A stretch of DNA of 64,000 bases from Effusibacillus pohliae DSM 22757 (GTDB taxonomy: Bacteria; Bacillota; Bacilli; Tumebacillales; Effusibacillaceae). This document shows, one piece after another, positions 1 to 8,329 of this stretch. Under the pieces are notes generated by a model that searched no databases, was not told the DNA's origin, and saw nothing but the letters and a program-made list of their open reading frames with translations. The stretch is from NCBI RefSeq assembly GCF_000376225.1, contig NZ_AQXL01000125.1, positions 19,443 through 83,442 on the forward strand, written 5' to 3'. Both the position numbers and the translations under genes were made by a program. Numbering within the stretch: the first letter of the stretch is position 1; the number at the start of each line of letters is the position of its first letter.

Positions 1-818
1 TCAATACGCAAAAGGGCCGGTTTTTTAACGAAAGCGAACTGGCGGGCGGTGCCAAAGTGTGCGTGTTGGGTCCGACTGTCGTCCAGAATTTGTTCGGATT
101 TGCCGATGTGGATCCGGTTGGGGAGATGATCCGCATCAACGGCATTCCGTTTCGGATTGTCGGCGTGGTGGAAAGCAAAGGGTCGAGCGGCTTCGTCAAC
201 ACTGATGATATGATCTTGATCCCGATCTCGACCGCCCAATCGCGGCTGATCGGCAATCAGAACGTACGCAATATGTTTATCGAGGCAAAATCGGCCGACC
301 TGATGGATCGGGCCAGCCTTGAAGTGCAGGCCGCCTTGCGGCGGGCCCACCACCTTGCGCCGAACCAGCCGGACGATTTCGTAATCAGCAGCCAGGCCGA
401 TGTGCTGTCTACGTTTCAGGGGGTGACCCAGACGATGACGCTGTTTTTGGGAGGCGTGGCCGCCATCTCCCTGATCGTCGGCGGAATCGGTGTGATGAAC
501 ATCATGCTCGTGTCGGTGACGGAGCGTACGCGCGAGATCGGGATTCGCAAGGCGCTGGGCGCCAGGTATCGGGATCTGTTAATGCAGTTTTTGATTGAAG
601 CGGTGGTGTTGAGCCTGATCGGCGGCGTGATCGGGATTCTGTTGGGGGCTGTCGGCTCGTCACTGGTTGGCCGGGCGATGAATCTGGCGACCGAACTGTC
701 GGTCGGTGCGATTCTGACGGCATTCGGATTTTCCGGATTGATCGGCATTATTTTCGGAGTGTTTCCGGCGCGGAAGGCGGCCAAACTGGAGCCGATCGAC
801 GCGCTGCGCTACGAGTAA
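1..818 (+). CDS. MacB/FtsX-type ABC transporter permease, 3' part
   Basis: Open from the window edge (reading frame begins at base 3), so the 5' end is missing. The visible part is a periplasmic MacB_PCD-like segment followed by an FtsX domain with three hydrophobic helices. Between the first two helices is the cytoplasmic loop 'TERTREIGIRKALGAR', a hallmark of MacB/LolC-type permeases that couple to an ABC ATPase, and the C-terminus ends with the usual 'ARKAAKLEPIDALRYE' tail. Such proteins work in macrolide or peptide export or in envelope stress; the substrate cannot be told here. The ATPase and any membrane-fusion partner would lie upstream, outside the window. A GTG at 57 is only an internal codon, because homologous sequence continues upstream of it. 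Confidence 0.9.
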   Translation, partial: NTQKGRFFNESELAGGAKVCVLGPTVVQNLFGFADVDPVGEMIRINGIPFRIVGVVESKGSSGFVNTDDMILIPISTAQSRLIGNQNVRNMFIEAKSADLMDRASLEVQAALRRAHHLAPNQPDDFVISSQADVLSTFQGVTQTMTLFLGGVAAISLIVGGIGVMNIMLVSVTERTREIGIRKALGARYRDLLMQFLIEAVVLSLIGGVIGILLGAVGSSLVGRAMNLATELSVGAILTAFGFSGLIGIIFGVFPARKAAKLEPIDALRYE

Positions 819-894
819 AGGAAGCCTTTCATTGTGACAGGACTACTGCTGCGGCAGGGGTTCTGTTTGATTTTCACCGAAAATCCCATTCTTT

Positions 895-927
895 TTCCAT
901 AATTATTCCATACTTGTCGACTAGACT
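895..927 (+). promoter_or_regulatory. Direct-repeat activator site and -10 box upstream of the C39 peptidase operon
   Basis: TTCCATA at 895-901 and again at 906-912, separated by ATTA, gives an 11-bp period typical of OmpR-family response regulator sites. TAGACT at 922-927 is the probable -10 box and starts 16 nt after the start of the second repeat. The same arrangement with the same 16-nt distance occurs before rodA (18025) and tatA (23612). There is no good -35 hexamer, which fits an activated promoter. Confidence 0.6.
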
Positions 928-975
928 GGATGTTAACAGGACAACATATCTTTTTTCCCAGGAAGTGAGAACGCT

Positions 976-1878
976 GTGAAAAAAAGATGGTTTGCCAGTT
1001 TTCTGGTCGTGTCGGCCGCCGTGTCGGGCGTCGTATACGCGGACCATATCCGCGAAGTGATACACGAGCAAGCGGTCGCCGAAACGCCGGCCGCTCCGGA
1101 TCAGCAGCCGGACAGCCGGAACCGGGAGGTACCGGCAGCGCAGGATACGCTAAAGAAACCGGCCAGCGATGCGAACGGCCAGATTCAGCCGGAAAGTGTG
1201 AAGCAAACGCCGACCGAAAGCCCGGATCACCCGCCCCAGCAAAACGGGGCCGCGCCGAAGCCGCAAGCCGCTTCCAAGGTGGAAATTCAAGTGCCGGGAC
1301 AATCGCAGGAACCGGAATATTATAACGGCTGTGAAGTGACCAGCGTATCGATGTTGCTGACCGCTGCCGGCCATCCGATGGACAAGACGGAACTGGCCGA
1401 CCGCATCGCGAAGGATTCGACGCCGCAGGTGGTGGATGAAAACGGTGCGATCATTTCGTGGGGAGATCCAAACGTCGGGTTTGTCGGGGACATTACCGGA
1501 CAACAACCTGGTTATGGAGTGTATCACGGCCCGGTCGCAAAGATGCTCAATTCGATTTTGCCAAACGGGGCGGAGGATTTGACGGGCCGGCCGTTTGACG
1601 AGATTTTGGGCCGTGTCGCGGCAGGCAAACCGGTGATCGTGTGGACGACGGTCGATTTTCAGCCGACGAGCGGGTGGGTCAAGTGGCAGGGACCGAATGG
1701 CCCCGTCAAGGCGACCTTCGATGAACACGCGGTGCTTTTGGTGGGGTATGACGACCAACATGTGTTTGTCAACGACCCGCTGGACGGTTCGGCCGGCAAG
1801 GCGGTCGATCGCAACTCGTTCACGACTGCATGGGAGCAACTGGGCAAGCAGGCGGTGACGTTCAAAGGGGGAGTTTAA
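976..1878 (+). CDS. Secreted C39-like (papain-fold) cysteine peptidase
   Basis: A 300-residue exported protein: N-terminal signal peptide (about residues 1-22), a Pro/Gln-rich low-complexity linker (about 30-105), then a peptidase_C39_2-type domain. The likely catalytic Cys119 sits in 'NGCEVTSVSML' and the likely His251 in 'DEHAVLLVGYD', with 'VNDPLDG' just after it. C39-like domains of this kind cleave peptides outside the cell, in contrast to the bacteriocin-exporter C39 domains. The start follows the RBS GGAAGTGAGA. It is the first gene after a direct-repeat promoter and runs with 2-nt spacing into the DUF1800 gene. The substrate is unknown; one inference is that it processes envelope proteins made by the same operon. 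Confidence 0.8.
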   Translation: MKKRWFASFLVVSAAVSGVVYADHIREVIHEQAVAETPAAPDQQPDSRNREVPAAQDTLKKPASDANGQIQPESVKQTPTESPDHPPQQNGAAPKPQAASKVEIQVPGQSQEPEYYNGCEVTSVSMLLTAAGHPMDKTELADRIAKDSTPQVVDENGAIISWGDPNVGFVGDITGQQPGYGVYHGPVAKMLNSILPNGAEDLTGRPFDEILGRVAAGKPVIVWTTVDFQPTSGWVKWQGPNGPVKATFDEHAVLLVGYDDQHVFVNDPLDGSAGKAVDRNSFTTAWEQLGKQAVTFKGGV

Positions 1879-1879
1879 C

Positions 1880-3157
1880 GTGATTCTGCAAACACACGAA
1901 GCGAAAATCGCCCACCTGCTGCGGAGAACCGGATTCACCGCAAACCAGGAGCAGGTAGACGAATTACGAACGGCGTCCCTGCCAGAGATCGTAGACCGCT
2001 TGCTGAACGCGCCGCCGCTCAATCCGCAGCCGCCCGCCGATCTGACCGGCGAGAATCCCTCGGAAGCCAAGCAAAAACTGCAACGCTGGTGGCTCGGCAC
2101 CATGCTGCATTCCCCCAATCCGCTGCAGGAAAAAATGACTCTTTTCTGGCACGGCCATTTCACCTCCGCCATTTACAAAGTGAAAGACGGGCGGCTGATG
2201 GCCCGGCAAAATCAACTGCTGCGGCAATACGCGTTGGGTAATTTCCGCGAACTGGCGTATCGGATTTCGATCGATCCGGCGATGCTGGTCTGGCTCGACA
2301 ATCAAAGCAACGTGAAAAAATCCCCGAACGAGAACTACGCCCGCGAATTCCTTGAACTGTTCACGTTAGGCATCGGCCATTATACGGAAACGGACGTGAA
2401 GGAAGCGGCGCGCGCCTTCACCGGCTGGAAACTGGACAAAAAGACCGGACAAGTCACGTTTCAAAGTCAACAGCATGATAACGGCAGCAAAACGATCCTC
2501 GGCAAAACCGGCAAATTCGGCCTTCGGGAAACGGTCGATCTGGTGATGGAACACCCTGCCTGCGCTCGCTTTATCGCGAGAAAACTGTGGAGCTTCTTCG
2601 CTTACCCCAACCCGGCGGACGAGGTCATTACCCCGGTCGCTGACGCTTTTGCCCGCAGCGGATTTGAGATTTCCGCCGCGCTGCGGGCTATTTTTAACTC
2701 CGGCGAGTTTTACTCGGACCGTGCCTACCGGAGCATTGTGAAAAATCCGGCTGAGTATGTGGTCGGTATCCTCGCCCTGCTGCCGCAAGCCGGGCAAAAG
2801 AGTGAAAAAATCGTTTTGCAGGCGATGAGCGCGATGGGCCAGGAACTGTTCAATCCGCCGAATGTGGCGGGGTGGCCGGATGGACCGGCGTGGCTCAACA
2901 CGTCGATGCTGCTGGCTCGCTGCAATTTTGTCGAAGCGGTGGTCGAGTCGCTGACGCCAAATGAGTTTCCCCTGCAGGGAGAGCGGCCCGGAGTGATGGT
3001 GGAAGATCTGCTGCAGCGCGTCGGGCTGGCGGATGCATCGCAAAATACCCGGCTACAACTGCAGCACTATGCGGAGCAAACGATGTCGGACCGGACGGCG
3101 CTTATGCGCGGCCTGCTTCATTTGTCTCTGATTTCTCCGGAAGCGCAATTGAAGTGA
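1880..3157 (+). CDS. DUF1800 family protein
   Basis: A 425-residue protein with the DUF1800 pattern: N-terminal helical region, 'FWHGHFTS' near residue 90, and 'NENYAREFLELFTLGIGHYTE' followed by 'AARAFTGW'. GTG start after AAAGGGGGA, 2 nt after the preceding gene. DUF1800 proteins are regularly encoded next to DUF1501 proteins, as here. Their biochemical function is not established; the pair is generally considered exported or periplasmic. No obvious signal peptide is seen in this copy, so it may travel with a partner or be cytoplasmic. Confidence 0.85.
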   Translation: MILQTHEAKIAHLLRRTGFTANQEQVDELRTASLPEIVDRLLNAPPLNPQPPADLTGENPSEAKQKLQRWWLGTMLHSPNPLQEKMTLFWHGHFTSAIYKVKDGRLMARQNQLLRQYALGNFRELAYRISIDPAMLVWLDNQSNVKKSPNENYAREFLELFTLGIGHYTETDVKEAARAFTGWKLDKKTGQVTFQSQQHDNGSKTILGKTGKFGLRETVDLVMEHPACARFIARKLWSFFAYPNPADEVITPVADAFARSGFEISAALRAIFNSGEFYSDRAYRSIVKNPAEYVVGILALLPQAGQKSEKIVLQAMSAMGQELFNPPNVAGWPDGPAWLNTSMLLARCNFVEAVVESLTPNEFPLQGERPGVMVEDLLQRVGLADASQNTRLQLQHYAEQTMSDRTALMRGLLHLSLISPEAQLK

Positions 3158-3169
3158 GGGGGTGGCGGT

Positions 3170-4387
3170 ATGGACATGACGCGACGGGAGTTTCTGAAAA
3201 AAAGCGGACTTACGCTACTGGTGCTGGGCATGTCTGGTTCGCTCGGATACTGGGGCTGGCGGCATGTGTTCGGCGAGGCGGACACTGGCAATAATATTCT
3301 GGTTGTGGTCCAACTGTCTGGCGGAAACGACGGACTGAATACGGTAATCCCCTACGGGATCGGAACGTATTATGACAAACGGCCGACGCTGGGCATTGCT
3401 CAAAAAGAGGTGCTGCCGCTACACAACCAGATTGGGCTGCATCCAAGTCTGACCGGCTTGAAAGACCTGTATGGCCGGGGGAAACTGGCGATCATTCAGG
3501 GCGTCGGGTACCCGAATCCGAACCGGTCCCATTTTCGCTCAATGGAGATCTGGCAGACGGCCGTCCCCGACAAGACGAATGTCACCACCGGATGGCTGGG
3601 GCGCTATCTGGATGTGACGCAACGGCAGACGGTCAATCCGTTGCTTGGATTGTCGGTCGGTTCCCCATCGAAAATTTTTCTGGCGCAAAAAAGCGACGTA
3701 CCGGCGATTGACAATGTGGCGCAGTTCCGGTTTCTGGTGAAAGGGGCGGCAGCGGAACGGGAACGGCGGCTCGATGTGCTGCGCAAGATGTACAGCGGCG
3801 GCGACGGCATGTTGCGGATGGTCGGGGAAAAAGGGATCACGGCGCTGCAAGCGTCTGAGAAAGTACAGGCGACAGTCAAACCTTCGTCCGCGACGGATGC
3901 GTATCCGAAGAAGTCGAAGTTTGCCGAAAATCTGCGGTTGATCGCCGACTTGATCGGCGCCGGATTGGGCACCAAAACGTATTTTACACAGTTGGGAGGA
4001 TTTGACGACCATTCCCGCGAAAAAGAACAGCATGCTGCTTTGCTGAAAGAACTGGACAGTTGTTTGCACGCGTTTTATCAGGATTTGGAAAAGCGCGGAG
4101 CGGTGGATCGCGTGGCCGTTTTGGTGTATTCTGAGTTTGGCAGGCGCGTGCAGGAAAATGCGAGCGGCGGCACCGACCACGGAACGGCCGGTCCTGTGTT
4201 TGTGCTGGGAGGCAAAGTGAAGGGCGGCCTTTACGGCGAGATGCCGAGTTTGGCATCGCTTGACAACGGAGACTTGAAGTACACGGTCGATTTCCGCTCG
4301 GTTTACGCGACGCTGCTCGACCGCTGGCTGAACGCTCCCTCGCAGGAGATTCTGGGGGGAACGTTTGAGACTTTGCGGTTTGTGTGA
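3170..4387 (+). CDS. DUF1501 family protein with Tat signal
   Basis: A 405-residue DUF1501 protein. The N-terminus 'MTRREFLKKSGLTLLVLG' is a twin-arginine signal (RR-x-F-L-K) followed by a hydrophobic stretch, so the folded protein is expected to leave through the Tat pathway; tatC lies about 1.9 kb downstream in the same gene run. The core contains 'VVQLSGGNDGLNTVIPY' and 'VLVYSEFGRRVQENASGGTDHGTAGPVF', typical of this sulfatase/alkaline-phosphatase-like family. The partner DUF1800 gene is immediately upstream (12-nt gap). Function of the family is unknown; enzymatic activity on a phospho- or sulfo-group is only an inference from the fold. Confidence 0.87.
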   Translation: MDMTRREFLKKSGLTLLVLGMSGSLGYWGWRHVFGEADTGNNILVVVQLSGGNDGLNTVIPYGIGTYYDKRPTLGIAQKEVLPLHNQIGLHPSLTGLKDLYGRGKLAIIQGVGYPNPNRSHFRSMEIWQTAVPDKTNVTTGWLGRYLDVTQRQTVNPLLGLSVGSPSKIFLAQKSDVPAIDNVAQFRFLVKGAAAERERRLDVLRKMYSGGDGMLRMVGEKGITALQASEKVQATVKPSSATDAYPKKSKFAENLRLIADLIGAGLGTKTYFTQLGGFDDHSREKEQHAALLKELDSCLHAFYQDLEKRGAVDRVAVLVYSEFGRRVQENASGGTDHGTAGPVFVLGGKVKGGLYGEMPSLASLDNGDLKYTVDFRSVYATLLDRWLNAPSQEILGGTFETLRFV

Positions 4388-4411
4388 ACGGATCAAGTTG
4401 GTGGAGAGAAT

Positions 4412-6295
4412 ATGCGCAGACGAAGATTTTGGCTTATTGGATTGATTGCATTACTGCTTTTCACCGGAATCGGGGCGGCGTACGTGAACGCGTTTCCCGA
4501 TTGGGGCAAGCGGCGGGCGATGTTGCGCCTGGAGGACATCGGGCCGGGCGGCAGTTACGCGACGCCGGATGAGCTGGGACGGTTGAGGGCCGTTTTTGAA
4601 TATCTGGAGGAGCAACAGATCCCGTTTCATGTGGCCGTGATTCCACGCTGGAAAAATCTGCGTCCGGACGGCACCTGGTATGAGAAAGGCATCGACGATC
4701 CGAATCCGGATGAAACGGTGCGCCAGTTCGTCCGTTTGCTGCAGGACGCGCAGCGGCACGGCGCGGTGCTTGGCATGCACGGCTACACCCACCAGTACGG
4801 CAGCGGGAAAATGCCAAACAACAATCAGGATACGGGCACGGGAGCCGAGTTTGACGTGAAGGGAGCGCCGGAAACGGCTGCCAGTTCCTATGCGGCGGAG
4901 CGCATCCGGAAGAGCTTGGCGGCATTTGAGAAAAACGGCCTGCAACCTGGCTTTTGGGAGTCCCCCCATTACCGCGATACGCGCGAACAGGAGGCGGTCT
5001 TCCGTTCGTTTATGGGGGTGTTGTACCAGCCCGATTTTTGGTCGCCCCGTTCGTTGTTCGACCTGAACGTGTACGACAATGAGAACGTCTACGGCCGTAC
5101 GTCGCTGGGTTCCGTGTATGTGCCGGCGCCGCTCGGATACATCCGCGGACAGCAGGGAGTCGACAAGGTGCTGGGCAAGTTGCCAACTTACAGAGGGTTG
5201 GCCTCTTTGTTTTACCATCCGTTTCTGGAATATCCGTTTCTGCAGGTTGTGACGGATGCGTCCGGCCGACCTGTCATGCGGGACGGACTGCCGGTGTACC
5301 GCTACAAGCCGGGGGAGACATCGTACCTGCACCGGCTGGTCGAAGGATTCAAACAAAACGGATATCAGTGGGTGTCCCTGCACCAGGTGGTTCCTTTTTC
5401 ACCTGCACATCGGGTTGAGCTGCCGCCCGGTACCCGGCCGTCCGATGTGCTGCTGGGAGATGTGCGGGGGATTGGGCACGCGGATGTGGTAGTGCGGAAG
5501 GGAGATCAGATCCAAGTAATTGAAGGTGTTTACGCATGGCCGCGAAATCGTCCGCAAGGCGCGGCGCGCACCTGGTTGAAACAGGCATTTGCGGCGGATG
5601 AACAACTGATGCTGGCCGATGTGAACGGGGACAAGCGGCAGGATCTGGTTGCATACAACCGGACGACCGGCCATGTGCGTGTATTTTATTCGAACGGGAA
5701 CCACTTCGGCTCCGCAGTTCCGTTTGGTGTGCTGCCAGTGGGAATCGAGGGGCTGCGTCCGCTGCATTTGCATCGCGACGGCCGGGTGGATTTGGTTGGG
5801 CGAACGGAAAACCGCCTGATTTTAGCTGAAAATCAGGGGGACCGGTTTGCGGCGAAGGACACCGGGCTGCAGCTCCCCTCAGATGCGACCTTGCTCACCG
5901 GAGATCTGAACGGGGACGGGTATGAGGATGTATTCTATTGCTCGCCCGGGGAGAAGCGGATCCGTATTTTCCCCAACTCCGGCAAGGGAGAACTGGCGGG
6001 GCCGATCGATCTGCCGCTGCCGCAAGCAGGCGACAAGTTGCAGCTGTTGGCCGGCGATACGAATGGGGACGGGAAGACCGATCTTGTGCTTTATGATGCA
6101 GCGAAAGGAATGTGGGATGTTTGGCAGGGCGGCGCTGATTTTCGGCTGACGCCGGTTCCCAATCCGTTCGGCCCGTGGGCGGCCGGCAAAAAAATCGGCT
6201 TGACGGCCGACTTTGACGGAAACGGGAAACAGGATATCGCCGCTTTTGACGAACGGCTGCATGTGCTTGACATTGCATTGTCGTTCCGCGACTAG
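4412..6295 (+). CDS. Exported DUF2334 polysaccharide-deacetylase-like protein with FG-GAP repeats
   Basis: A 627-residue protein with an N-terminal membrane anchor or signal (residues 1-29). Residues about 35-310 form a DUF2334 domain, a polysaccharide-deacetylase relative, with 'LRLEDIGPGGSYATPDEL', 'FHVAVIPRW', 'GMHGYTHQYG' and 'FWESPHYRDT'. The C-terminal half (about 340-627) carries repeated calcium-loop-like FG-GAP/VCBS motifs such as 'DVNGDKRQDLVAYN', 'DLNGDGYEDVFYC', 'DTNGDGKTDLVLYD' and 'DFDGNGKQDIAAFD', which probably build a beta-propeller outside the cell. RBS GTGGAGAG; 25 nt after the DUF1501 gene. Likely modifies or binds an extracellular polysaccharide; the substrate is unknown. 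Confidence 0.8.
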   Translation: MRRRRFWLIGLIALLLFTGIGAAYVNAFPDWGKRRAMLRLEDIGPGGSYATPDELGRLRAVFEYLEEQQIPFHVAVIPRWKNLRPDGTWYEKGIDDPNPDETVRQFVRLLQDAQRHGAVLGMHGYTHQYGSGKMPNNNQDTGTGAEFDVKGAPETAASSYAAERIRKSLAAFEKNGLQPGFWESPHYRDTREQEAVFRSFMGVLYQPDFWSPRSLFDLNVYDNENVYGRTSLGSVYVPAPLGYIRGQQGVDKVLGKLPTYRGLASLFYHPFLEYPFLQVVTDASGRPVMRDGLPVYRYKPGETSYLHRLVEGFKQNGYQWVSLHQVVPFSPAHRVELPPGTRPSDVLLGDVRGIGHADVVVRKGDQIQVIEGVYAWPRNRPQGAARTWLKQAFAADEQLMLADVNGDKRQDLVAYNRTTGHVRVFYSNGNHFGSAVPFGVLPVGIEGLRPLHLHRDGRVDLVGRTENRLILAENQGDRFAAKDTGLQLPSDATLLTGDLNGDGYEDVFYCSPGEKRIRIFPNSGKGELAGPIDLPLPQAGDKLQLLAGDTNGDGKTDLVLYDAAKGMWDVWQGGADFRLTPVPNPFGPWAAGKKIGLTADFDGNGKQDIAAFDERLHVLDIALSFRD

Positions 6296-6326
6296 GCGAA
6301 TGGGGGAGCAACAAGGAGGTGGGCAC

Positions 6327-7049
6327 GTGACGGACAAGCAGCATCATCTGGTGGAACATTTTGCTGAGCTGCGCAGGCGTTTGCTCTATACTTTGGGGGC
6401 ATACGGGATCTCCCTGTGTGTCTGCTTTCTCTTTATCAACCGCATTTTTTCGTTTCTGGAAGCCCCCGTACCCGGGCGAAGATTGACGGTGCTTGGGCCG
6501 GGCGAGGTGATGCACGTCTATTTTATGGTCGCCGGGGTGTGCGCGCTGATCGCGACGATTCCGTTCGCTCTGTGGCAGGGGTGGCTGTTTGTCGCCCCCG
6601 CTTTAAGCAAAGAGTTGCAAAAAGTCACGCTCCGCTATCTGCCGCTGGTGCTGGCGATGTTTGTGCTGGGTGTCGCTTTCGCGTGGTATGTGGTGTTTCC
6701 GATGCTGTTTTCCTTTTTGGTCAAGCTGGGAAGCCAGCAATTCACCATTCTGTATACGGCGTCCGGCTATTTCGGCCTGGTGGCCGGCACTGTTTTGCCG
6801 CTCGGGCTGTTTTTTGAAATGCCGATCGTCGTCCTGTTTTTGGTGAGGCTTGGCATCATTTCCCCGCGGCAGTTGATTCGCCTGCGCCGCTACGCGTATT
6901 TTGTGCTGGTGGTGATCGCGTCAATGATCTCGCCGCCGGAGTTTGTTTCCCACCTTTCGGTGGCGATCCCGCTGATTTTGCTGTATGAGATTTCGATCCT
7001 GGTGGCCAAGTGGGCCGCCCGCAACCGCTTGCTGGTGGACCGCGCATAA
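6327..7049 (+). CDS. tatC: Sec-independent protein translocase TatC
   Basis: 240 residues starting at GTG 6327, behind a strong AAGGAGGT; the same frame is open further upstream but that part overlaps the previous gene. The family pattern is clear: N-terminal 'HLVEHFAELRRRLLYTL', six hydrophobic segments, 'LFVAPALSKELQK', and 'SPPEFVSHLSVAIPLILLYE'. TatC recognises twin-arginine signals and forms the translocon with TatA. tatA is not adjacent but lies at 23695 with a two-component system, so the tat genes are split; both transcription units carry the same direct-repeat promoter motif. The DUF1501 protein upstream is a plausible substrate. Confidence 0.95.
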   Translation: MTDKQHHLVEHFAELRRRLLYTLGAYGISLCVCFLFINRIFSFLEAPVPGRRLTVLGPGEVMHVYFMVAGVCALIATIPFALWQGWLFVAPALSKELQKVTLRYLPLVLAMFVLGVAFAWYVVFPMLFSFLVKLGSQQFTILYTASGYFGLVAGTVLPLGLFFEMPIVVLFLVRLGIISPRQLIRLRRYAYFVLVVIASMISPPEFVSHLSVAIPLILLYEISILVAKWAARNRLLVDRA

Positions 7050-7102
7050 AAAATGTACGCCGCTGTATACTACCCGGTATCTAAATATCGGGGAGGATCA
7101 GC

Positions 7103-8020
7103 ATGAGAAAACGTTTCTGCATTGGTACAACCGTTTTGATGACCGGTTTGTTGCTTGGAGGATGTTTGCAAAGGGCTGTTCCACCGGCCGCACCACCGGG
7201 CACTTCGCCACCGCCTGCCGCCCAGCCAGGCGGAGTTCCGGGTCCGGCCCCCAACGCTGCGCACCCGACCGCACCGACTCCCGCATACGAGAGGGATCGC
7301 CCAGCCACTCCCGACCTGACTGGTGGCCCGGAATCGCAAAATCGGACTGCGCGGACCACCCCTCGAGAGGGAACGGATCCATCACGGATTTTGTATTTTT
7401 CAGGACCGCGTACTGCCAAACAAGTCGCCTTGACGTTTGATGATGGACCCGATTTGCGGTTTACGCCACAGATTTTGGATATTTTAAAACAAAACGGGGT
7501 GAAGGCGACCTTTTTCATCGTAGGAACCCGTGCGCAAGCCCACCCGGAAATGGTCAGGCGCATCGTTGCCGAGGGACACGCGATCGGCAATCATACGTGG
7601 GACCATCCGAAACTGACCAAACTGACACCGCAACAAATCCGCGATGAAGTGGTACGTACCGACCAGCTATTGGATTCCATCGTCGGGTACTACCCGGCCC
7701 TTTTTCGTCCGCCTTATGGGTTGACCAATCCGGACATCGTTCGGGAAATCGGTGCCATGGGCTACAAAATCATCGATTGGTCGGTGGATACCCGCGATTG
7801 GGCAGGCACACCGGTTCCTCAGATGATGGATTATGTGCGCACGGAACTGCGTCCAGGAGCCATCATTCTGGAGCATTGCGCCGGCGGCCGGAGTGAGGAC
7901 TTGAGCAATACGGTGAGCGCCCTCCCACAGATCATCGACACTCTCAAAGCGCAAGGGTACACGTTTGTCACTGTGCCGCAATTGTTGAACATTCCTGCGG
8001 CTAAGATGTCAGCCGAATAA
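7103..8020 (+). CDS. Lipoprotein polysaccharide deacetylase (NodB domain)
   Basis: 305 residues with a lipoprotein signal ending in the lipobox 'LLGGC' (Cys at about residue 23), a Pro/Ala-rich linker to about residue 90, then a NodB domain. NodB motifs: 'ALTFDDGPD' (motif 1, catalytic and metal Asp), 'GNHTWDHPKL' (metal His pair), 'LFRPPYG' (motif 3), 'WSVDTRDW' (motif 4) and 'ILEHCAGG' (an H-containing motif 5). This family deacetylates peptidoglycan or other N-acetylated polymers at the cell surface. RBS GGGGAGGA; 53 nt after tatC. It is followed by a hairpin terminator, so it probably ends the operon that begins at 976. Confidence 0.9.
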   Translation: MRKRFCIGTTVLMTGLLLGGCLQRAVPPAAPPGTSPPPAAQPGGVPGPAPNAAHPTAPTPAYERDRPATPDLTGGPESQNRTARTTPREGTDPSRILYFSGPRTAKQVALTFDDGPDLRFTPQILDILKQNGVKATFFIVGTRAQAHPEMVRRIVAEGHAIGNHTWDHPKLTKLTPQQIRDEVVRTDQLLDSIVGYYPALFRPPYGLTNPDIVREIGAMGYKIIDWSVDTRDWAGTPVPQMMDYVRTELRPGAIILEHCAGGRSEDLSNTVSALPQIIDTLKAQGYTFVTVPQLLNIPAAKMSAE

Positions 8021-8036
8021 GATATGTAATCAGAGA

Positions 8037-8070
8037 ATGACCCCGAGAAGCTGTTCGGGGTCATTCGTCT
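8037..8070 (+). terminator. Intrinsic terminator after the polysaccharide deacetylase
   Basis: Perfect 10-bp inverted repeat ATGACCCCGA / TCGGGGTCAT with an 8-nt loop, followed by a short T-containing tail (TCGTCT). It lies 17 nt after the stop codon. A group IIC intron remnant starts 10 nt after the stem, which is the insertion preference of that intron class. Confidence 0.8.
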
Positions 8071-8073
8071 CAT

Positions 8074-8329
8074 GTTACGCCCAGCATGGGCGTCATCTCT
8101 AAGGTGAGAGTCCCGAACGGGGGCTGGCGAGCGCCTACCGTAGCCAGGGGCAAGGGTGTCCGCCGTGAGGCGGAATCGGAAGGAAGCCAGACTTGGGCAA
8201 GCGCGGGCGGAAAGATGACGCTCTTATCTGGGGAGGACTGCGGACCGCGTCAGCCTTTTGGAACCGCCTAGTGCGGACCCGCATGCTAGGTGGTGAGGGG
8301 ACAAGGTTAGCCGCCCCCTCCTACTCGAT
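8074..8329 (+). mobile_element. Shrunken, ORF-less group IIC intron (domain I 5' part plus domains V-VI)
   Basis: About 256 nt that match the two ends of a bacterial group IIC intron from memory. The 5' part has GCCCAGCATGGGCG, 'GGTGAGAGTCCCGAACG', 'CAAGGGTGTCCGCCGTGAGG' and 'GGAATCGGAAGGAAGCC'. Then come 'GAAAGATGACGCTCTTA' and 'CTGGGGAGG'. Domain V is at 8261-8295 (GAACCGCC ... GGTGGTG, a 35-nt hairpin with the catalytic GAACCGCC strand), and domain VI ends in CCCCCTCCTACTCGAT. The reverse-transcriptase ORF and most of domains I-IV are missing, and the 5' end reads GTTACG instead of the usual GTGYG, so splicing is doubtful. It sits directly behind an intrinsic terminator, as IIC introns do. 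Its last bases overlap the stop codon of the convergent ABC ATPase gene. Confidence 0.75.
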
